A DNA stretch of 27,500 nucleotides from NCBI GenBank assembly GCA_034096865.1, contig JAWQFJ010016867.1, forward strand, positions 1-27,500, in the 5' to 3' direction. Made by a program: the position numbers and the translations under genes. The notes beneath the pieces are model-generated. The model was not told where the DNA came from and did not search any database. It saw nothing but the letters and a program-made list of their open reading frames with translations. The stretch is from Theodoxus fluviatilis. Taxonomy: Eukaryota > Mollusca > Gastropoda > Cycloneritida > Neritidae. Positions 22,037 to 27,500 of the stretch are shown piece by piece. The first letter of the stretch is position 1. Each line of letters opens with the position of its first letter.

Positions 22037-22040
<4 letters not shown>

Positions 22041-22073
<33 letters not shown>

Positions 22074-22175
22074 ACACACACGCACACAAATTACACACAC
22101 ACACACACACACACACACAATCACACACACAAACACACACGCACAATCACATACACACACACACGCACACACAAT

Positions 22176-22213
<38 letters not shown>

Positions 22214-22215
22214 AT

Positions 22216-22246
<31 letters not shown>

Positions 22247-22259
22247 GCACACACAATCA

Positions 22260-22322
<63 letters not shown>

Positions 22323-22333
22323 ACACACACACA
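22041..22333. repeat. (CA)n microsatellite, right arm
   Basis: Long CA repeat interrupted by short AATCA and ACGCA variants. It starts right at the CGCGACA end of the element at 20350-22040. Open frames through it encode Thr-His or Val-Cys alternations only. Confidence 0.97.
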
Positions 22334-22539
22334 TGCTCACAAGCTGACGAGAAGAATATCCGTATGGCATTCAGCAGCCTGCTTACTTTGAACGGGTTGC
22401 TTGAGCTATTAAGTCTCATCAAATGGTGTGCAGATGCTACATGACTAAGCAATCATTACTTTTCGCACACATTTGTGTTAAAAATAAGGACGTTTTGTTT
22501 CCGAGCAGATAAAAGTTTGACCTGCAGTCGCTTGCAGCT

Positions 22540-22690
22540 AGTGGGTGCGATGTTCGAAGCTGCACAGATCCTAGAGCCGCATCCTTGGGCAAGGCGCTTC
22601 ACCCACATTGCCTCCCCTACCGAGGAGTAAAACCTGTCACTGGGCGCTGCACGGCGCGATGGCGACCGGGGGTAAAATTTCCCCAAGAGA
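22540..22690 (+). mobile_element. SINE-like fragment
   Basis: The stretch has a tRNA-like B-box resemblance (GATGTTCGAAGC, about 22550), then CCGCATCCTTGGGCAAGGCG followed by CTTCACCCACATTGCCTCCC, then a GAGTAAAACC segment. The TTGGGCAAGGC-CTT-ACCCACATTGCCTCC core is a recurring feature of tRNA-derived short interspersed elements in marine invertebrates. The A box is weak and no tail or target duplication was found, so the boundaries are approximate. Confidence 0.45.
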
Positions 22691-23170
22691 ATGTCTTCAA
22701 AAATGGACAAAAAGTAAAATTACCACATTTCACTAATAGAACTCACATTTCCCCCTTCCTTGTACATCAAAGTAACTCTAAATGAAGATTGTTCATCGAA
22801 AGCTATCAAGCCTTTCATTGACAACACACCCCACGAATTTCCACTGTGAAGCCATAAGAAACCTGTAAACTTCTTGGAATGTAAAGCTTTTCTGTTGGAT
22901 TAAACACGGTTTTGTTTGACACAAAATTGTGCTTAGCTTGAAGCTGAAGCCAGTCGTATTCACGTAACCCTTCTTTCGGGCCGCTGGCCTGAACAAATAC
23001 AGTCAAAGTGTCAGCTGGAAAGTCAGCCAAAGGAAAGCGAGACATGGACAAGGTATGCTATGCAAGAGAACAAACCTCGTAGTTTTTGTATGCGATGCGG
23101 CGCATCCTTCGGGTTCGCTGGTCAGCCAGGTTTCCAACTCGGTGGTTTTGTCACAGGCAAACCTTTCAAG
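22691..23170. other. Non-coding stretch
   Basis: Three overlapping minus-strand frames of 63-78 codons occur here. None has a recognisable domain and none dominates by codon use. Nothing else is seen. Confidence 0.35.
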
Positions 23171-23649
23171 CAGTAGTATAGTATAGTGTAGCACAGTGTA
23201 GTATATTACAGCACAGCACAGGACAGTACAGTGCAGTATAGTGTAGTGTAGCGTAGTGTGGTAAAGTATGGAATGGTGTGGTGTGGTATGGTGTAGTATG
23301 GTATCATATGGTAGAATAGAGTACAGTGCAGTGTAGTAGAGAGTAGTGTAGTGTAGTGTGATATAGAATAGTATAGTATATTATAGTATGGTGTGGTGCG
23401 GTGTGGTGCAGTAGATTAAAGAGCAGTAGTGTAGTGTAGTGTGATATAGAATAGTATAGTATATTATAGTATGGTGTGGTGCGGTATGGTGCAGTAGATT
23501 AAAGAGCAGTGCAGTACGGTACAGTATATTACAGTATAGTGTAGTATTGTCTAGTAAAGTACAGTACAGTTCAGTTCAGTACAGTACAATTTAGTACAGC
23601 ACAGCTCAATACAGTACAGTACAGTACAGCTGAGTACAGTACAGTACAC
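23171..23649. repeat. Degenerate pentanucleotide satellite (AGTRY)n with an 83-bp duplication
   Basis: The sequence keeps a 5-bp period (AGTAT, AGTGT, AGTAC, AGCAC, GGTGT) for almost 480 bp. Within it, a block containing GTGATATAGAATAGTATAG occurs at 23358 and 23441, and about 83 bp around it is duplicated with one visible substitution, a much younger event than the satellite itself. Confidence 0.93.
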
Positions 23650-23870
23650 GATGGATAGATAGTTGACGTTTAAGGTCCAATCAGCTTGTAGGGCAAGACC
23701 TCAATTGTTTAAATATTTAAAAAAAATGGTTTTCAACCATGATAATATTTTTTTTTCTAACCTTAAAAGTCACACAAAAACACGTTAAAAGAGTAGATAC
23801 AAAGAAGATACACAGTAAATACATAATAAACTATACAAAATATAGTCTAGGAGTATTACAGTATTAGAAC
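23650..23870 (-). mobile_element. Possible retroposon 3' tail between satellite blocks
   Basis: On the minus strand the piece ends GCTGATTGGACCTTAAACGT then CAACTATCTATCCAT, resembling the short-repeat 3' tails of RTE-type LINEs and their SINEs in invertebrates. No coding sequence remains. A hairpin ATGGTT-TTC-AACCAT lies at 23727-23741. Assignment rests on the tail only. Confidence 0.3.
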
Positions 23871-24021
23871 GGCATAGTATACGGTATGGTATGGTATAGC
23901 ATGGTGTGGTATGGTATGGTATGTGTGGTATACCGTGGTGTGGTGTGGTGAGTTAGGGGGGGTGGGGTTCATAAAGTGTGGTATGGCATGGCATGGCATG
24001 GCATGGTATGGGGTGGTATGA
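23871..24021. repeat. Pentanucleotide satellite (TATGG / CATGG)n
   Basis: Same family of 5-bp repeat as 23171-23649, here dominated by GGTAT, GGTGT and GGCAT units. A G-rich interruption (GTTAGGGGGGGTGGGGTTC) sits near 23951-23970. The array ends just before the dispersed repeat at 24028. Confidence 0.93.
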
Positions 24022-24027
24022 TTTTTT

Positions 24028-24847
24028 ACTCACATGCGAAGCAAAAGTGAGTCTATGTACCCACCCGTTTCGTCCGTCCGGGCGTCCTGTTGTCCGTAAA
24101 AAACGTTAACGTTGGATTTTTCTCGAAGACTATTAAGTCTATCAACACCCAATTTGGCATGATGGTGTATGATGACAAGGCGTACAAAAACATACATGGC
24201 GACTTGATCTTCAAGGTCAATGTCACAGGGGCAGTAAATGTTAAAAAACAGCCATTTTCCCATTTTTCTCTGGCGTTTTTTAGATTAGATACCTGACCTA
24301 TAAATGGTTTATAGGGCAAAGTAATACTTATCTTTTGATATCAGTTTAGTTGACCTTGCTTCAAGGTCAAGGTCACAGGAGCTCTTCAAAGTTGGATTGT
24401 ATACATATTTAGAAGAGACCTTGACCCTGAACTATGGAAGATAACTGTTTCAAACTTAATAATTATGTGGGGCACATGTTATACTTTCATCATGAGACAC
24501 ATTTGGTCACATATCATCAAGGTCAAGGTCACTTTGATCCTAATGAAATGTGACCAAAATGGGGTAGTGAACCACTAAAAGTGACCATATCTCATGGTAG
24601 AAAGTGCCAATAAGCACCATTGTGCTTCCTATGTCTTGAATTAACAGCTTTGTGTTGCATGACCTTGGATGACCTTGATCTTGGATCAAGGCCACATGTA
24701 TTTTGTAGGGAAAATGTGTAAAGCATTTCTTAGTGTATGACGTCATTGCTAGGTTTAGTTGTTTGACCTTGACCTTGACGGTCACCTGAAGGTCAAGATC
24801 ATGTAAAGACCAAGCATGTGAGTCGTATGAACTTTGCCCTTCTTGTT
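24028..24847 (+). repeat. Near-complete copy of AAGGTCA-rich dispersed repeat (plus orientation)
   Basis: Begins ACTCACATGCGAAGC and ends AAGCATGTGAGTCGTATG... CTTTGCCCTTCTTGTT. It matches the reverse complement of 18681-19526 throughout and its last 115 bases match 4331-4445. It carries numerous TCAAGGTCA / TGACCTTGA sites and one TGACCTTGCTTCAAGGTCA palindrome; the second palindrome seen in the other copy is eroded here. ACTCACATGC at the left and its complement 23 bases inside the right boundary form a short inverted pair. No coding capacity. Confidence 0.87.
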
Positions 24848-25495
24848 AATAGATATAACTTCAGCATGTCACACATTCATTATTGAGAACAGTAGGCCTA
24901 CATGAGTTGGAGTGGTTCTAGATTTATTGACAAATGAAACGTGAAAAAAGACGATGATACATGAATAATTTGATCTTTGTTTCTAGAGTTACATAAAGGT
25001 TATTGCAATTTGTTGCACTCGATCGTAATGATAAGGTTTATTTAATCTGATTTTGTAGGAAATAAGGCTGTGTTTTAGGTTAAGCACTTGCATGATAATA
25101 AATTTCATTCATCTAGGACACTTTCAATTCGATTCGACATTCTATATGAGATCTGGGGTGCACTCATTTTCCCTTAGGTGTTAATACTGTAGAGGCCCAC
25201 AACTCTTGGGAAACATTCAATGTTGTTATATGAAGCAGCGAGTATGAATCTAAAATCCGACCCATTACACAATTGAATTTCGGCAAATAATCGCAATACT
25301 ATCTCTTTAGATAATAGCACAGCTCTTTTTGGACGTCAATGAGCGTTCAATTGCAAGGACAATTATAAATCTTTTGCATCTCGTTCGTGGGGCAATTTTT
25401 TTCCATAGAACTTTGTCTCTTTCTGCAGAGGAGCATGCGTTTACCCAGGTAGACCAAGAGTTTCTTTTCTAACTCGATGTCTCTGATGGCATTTT
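24848..25495. other. AT-rich non-coding stretch
   Basis: No gene, RNA gene or repeat recognised in either strand. Confidence 0.4.
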
Positions 25496-25930
25496 TTGCT
25501 TGGGCATATGTTGCTTGGGCACGTGTTGCTTGGGCATATGTTGCTTGGGCATATGTTGCTTGGGCACGTGTTGCTTGGGCATATGTTGCTTGGGCATATG
25601 TTGCTTGGGCATATGTTGCTTGGGCATATGTTGCTTGGGCATATGTTGCTTGGGCACGTGTTGCTTGGGCATATGTTGCTTGGGCATATGTTGCTTGGGC
25701 ATATGTTGCTTGGGCATATGTTGCTTGGGCACGTGTTGCTTGGGCATATGTTGCTTGGGCATATGTTGCTTGGGCATATGTTGCTTGGGCATATGTTGCT
25801 TGGGCACGTGTTGCTTGTGCATATGTTGCTTGGGCACGTGTTGCTTGGGCATATGTTGCTTGGGCACGTGTTGCTTGGGCATATGTTGCTTGGGCATATG
25901 TTGCTTGGGCACGTGTTGCTTGGGCACATA
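25496..25930. repeat. 15-bp minisatellite with an E-box hexamer in each unit, about 29 copies
   Basis: The unit is TTGCTTGGGCATATG or TTGCTTGGGCACGTG. Of the first 28 units, 20 carry CATATG and 8 carry CACGTG; the 29th is degenerate (CACATA). One unit has GTGCATATG in place of GGGCATATG. CACGTG units are at positions 2, 5, 11, 16, 21, 23, 25 and 28. The unit length is divisible by three, so long open frames exist on both strands (for example Pro-Lys-Gln-His-Met/Val), but they look like by-products of the repeat. No other differences between units were noticed, so the array is young or homogenised. Confidence 0.97.
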
Positions 25931-26170
25931 TTCTTGGCCCGAGCTACAGGATGAGGCCCTAAATGCTCCATGGCCGTGGCTTCCAGCAGAAGAGGTGGCG
26001 ACGTTGCTGCAACCACCAGTGTTACATACTCCCCGACGGAATGAAAATCACAGCCACTCTAGATGGAACCTATTAAATTAGTACTTCAGTGATAAACATC
26101 CTTGATTCAGACGTTTGTACCCAAACTTTAGAAAAATGTAGTCTCACCTTTACGCCCGCATTACTTCAAG

Positions 26171-26173
<3 letters not shown>
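25931..26173. other. Non-coding spacer between tandem arrays
   Basis: Short unique sequence with no recognisable gene. Open frames entering from the minisatellite end here. Confidence 0.4.
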
Positions 26174-26215
<42 letters not shown>

Positions 26216-26473
26216 TCTTTCACTCTCTTCTCTCGCTCGGTCGCTTGCTCTTCATCTCTTTCTCGTTCGCACCCATATCTTTCTTTTTCTCTCTCTCTCG
26301 CTCGCTCGCTCCATCTCTCTCTCTGTCTCTCTCTTTCTCTCTCTATCTCTCTCGCTCTCTCTTCTCTCGCTCGGTCGCTTGCTCTTCATCTCTTTCTCGT
26401 TCGAACCCATATCTTTCTTTTTCTCTCTCGCTCGCTCGCTCCATCTCTCTCTCTCTCTCTCTCATCTTTCTCT
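26174..26473. repeat. TC-rich low-complexity tract with a 134-bp tandem duplication
   Basis: A TC microsatellite leads into a block containing TCGCTCGGTCGCTTGCTCTT and CCCATATCTTTCTTTTTCTC. That block occurs at 26224 onward and again 134 bp further on, with few differences. The open frame through it is almost only Ser, Leu and Phe. Confidence 0.93.
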
Positions 26474-26970
26474 TTTCTTAATTAAATATTTAAATCTTCA
26501 AACCAAACTCCCTCATGTAGAAATGCTGAAACTACATCCTCCTTCCTTTTTACTTTAAGTTCTTTGGGAAACAGAGAGACAGAGAGCGTTCGCGTTTCAC
26601 CAGTTAGAGAAGAAATCCATCTCAATGCAGATAAGGAATCCAGACCTCAACCGAGGCAAGTGAAACACCCACCGTCCTCCGTTAATACCATCACTGCTCA
26701 TGCACCAGGTTTGAGCATTTCTTGTGGCGGAGAAGACATAAGCAGTCTTAAACTGAATCGGACTTTCCAAAGATTTGCAAATAGCTTCGTGTTCATTTGG
26801 TTCTTTAATTATCTTGGGTATAGCAGGGGAAGAGATTTCTGAGAAAGTACAAGACTTTTTTTTCTTTTTCGGTCATGACGGTTGATGGGGAAACACGCCT
26901 TGGATGTGCTGCACTACTTATGCAGCGCAATACCAAATCTCAGATAACAGTTCCAGGAGGTGTTTACATT
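26474..26970. other. Non-coding stretch, 3' flank of the right-edge gene
   Basis: A 92-codon plus-strand frame (26564-26842) has no recognised motif and is not supported. The region lies downstream of the polyadenylation signal of the minus-strand gene at the right edge. Confidence 0.35.
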
Positions 26971-26976
26971 TTTATT
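26971..26976 (-). promoter_or_regulatory. Polyadenylation signal AATAAA
   Basis: The minus strand reads AATAAA about 31 bases after the stop at 27008. This supports the frame to its right as the terminal coding exon of a real gene. Confidence 0.55.
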
Positions 26977-27007
26977 TCATTCAATCGGCTGCAGTGATAC
27001 TGATTGG

Positions 27008-27500
27008 CTACAAAAGTTCAAGGGATATTTCTTGATGAAGTGGCGAACGTTCGCACTCATCTCCCGTTGCGCTGTCGCCTTGCCGATGCAGAAAATCAGC
27101 AAAGCTTCCGTCACTGAGTAGCTGGGCTCCCTGAGTACTTCCCAGCAGAGCCATACGAATCCGACCCAGGTCATCTAAGGGGAGGCTCCTCATTGATGAT
27201 CTGGTCCACTCGAGCTGGTTGAGGACTTCCACCGAAGATTCGGACGTGGGGCAGTTTTGATTCTGAGATGTTCCAGAGGCGCCTTTTCCAAGCCGTTGCT
27301 GCAGCCGGATGTAGCTGATTGGGAGACTCGAGAATTGCAGAAGAGCGCCAGCATGTATCGCGTCCACTTGGGGGTTGGACATGTGAAGAGTGCAGGTTGT
27401 GTCTGCAGTTTTAGTGGCGTCGCTTCCGCAGCTGTCCCAAGCATAGAGGTTGGGAACCATGCGCTCTGGGGTGGCACCAGCAGCCCCAGCAGCTCTCCTG
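27008..27500 (-). CDS. Partial gene: C-terminal exon of an unrecognised protein
   Basis: The frame is open from the right edge of the window to a stop at 27008, about 163 codons, with codons RAAGAAGATPER preceding the first in-window Met at 27460. The real start is therefore beyond the window or in another exon. The product is soluble-looking, with several Cys in the first third, a Gly/Ser/Asn-rich linker, then a more structured-looking C-terminal part (LEWTRSSMRSLPLDDLGRIR, then a segment with LLSDGSFADFLHR) that could form helices. I do not recognise the family. Composition resembles the coding region at 8.5-14.2 kb, being GC-richer than the flanks, and an AATAAA lies just after the stop. 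A splice acceptor inside the window cannot be excluded. Confidence 0.5.
   Translation of the reverse strand, partial: RRAAGAAGATPERMVPNLYAWDSCGSDATKTADTTCTLHMSNPQVDAIHAGALLQFSSLPISYIRLQQRLGKGASGTSQNQNCPTSESSVEVLNQLEWTRSSMRSLPLDDLGRIRMALLGSTQGAQLLSDGSFADFLHRQGDSATGDECERSPLHQEISLELL

Larger units (their letters stand above)
20350..22040 (-). mobile_element. 1.69-kb element with TGTCGCG/CGCGACA ends nested in a CA microsatellite (solo-LTR-like or non-autonomous transposon)
   Basis: The left end is TGTCGCGCCC and the right end is GATCGCGACA, a perfect 7-bp terminal inverted repeat that also gives the TG...CA ends typical of LTRs. CA repeat lies immediately outside both ends, as if the element inserted into a CA microsatellite; target duplication cannot be seen inside CA repeat. 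On the minus strand an AATAAATA signal lies about 80-90 bases before the end, the usual place of an LTR polyadenylation signal, so minus is the likely orientation. No protein of a transposase, integrase or polymerase was recognised inside. The interior holds two minisatellites (20560-20915, 21023-21186). A solo LTR of a large retroelement, or a deletion derivative of a DNA transposon, both fit. Confidence 0.6.

Noticed and set aside
20222..22333. CRISPR-like alternation of repeats and spacers in the CA and minisatellite region
   Set aside because: Units are directly abutting tandem repeats without unique spacers, in a eukaryotic context.
23951..23972. Telomere-like TTAGGG near the G-rich interruption
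   Set aside because: Only one partial occurrence within a GGTAT/GGTGT satellite.
25441..26081. Pentapeptide-repeat proteins encoded by the 15-bp array
   Set aside because: Several frames on both strands are open because of the unit length; no start context or flanking coding sequence favours one.

Overview
This window looks like nuclear DNA from a marine invertebrate, most likely a mollusc. That is inferred from long GA, CA and TC microsatellites, AT-rich spacers, dispersed repeats full of AAGGTCA/TGACCTT motifs, a LINE tail of a type common in molluscs, and one very long intron-free reading frame. There is no bacterial-style gene packing, no rRNA or tRNA gene and no CRISPR array. The species cannot be named from the sequence.

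Layout, left to right. 1-6.3 kb: a broken, minus-strand envelope (env) glycoprotein gene of the baculovirus-F/errantivirus type (1247-3668). No gag or pol is visible. Short related segments at 1-60 and 6148-6300 may be remnants of its two LTRs. 6.3-8.4 kb: non-coding, with a CT microsatellite. 8.4-14.2 kb: the main cellular gene, minus strand. It is a single frame of 1113 codons, one TAG, then 793 more codons in the same frame, ending just before an AATAAA signal. The protein is polar and Ser/Glu-rich, probably disordered, and starts with an MGC acylation signal; I do not recognise its family. 14.2-18.6 kb: spacer, small tandem repeats and a 5'-truncated LINE on the minus strand embedded in GA/TC microsatellites. 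18.6-25 kb: two near-full-length inverted copies of a dispersed repeat of about 0.82-0.85 kb (18681-19526 and 24028-24847), a 1.69-kb element with TGTCGCG/CGCGACA ends sitting inside a CA microsatellite (20350-22040), a SINE-like fragment and a pentanucleotide satellite. 25.5-26.5 kb: a 15-bp minisatellite carrying an E-box hexamer in every unit, and a TC-rich array. 27-27.5 kb: the 3' exon of a minus-strand gene that runs off the right edge.

Only two loci look like living host genes: 8506-14229 and the partial one at 27008-27500. Everything else recognisable is decayed mobile elements or tandem repeats. The points most worth checking are the single internal TAG in the long frame, the F-like env with an unusual long tail, the transposon-like unit nested in CA repeats, the inverted repeat pair, and the ordered E-box minisatellite.
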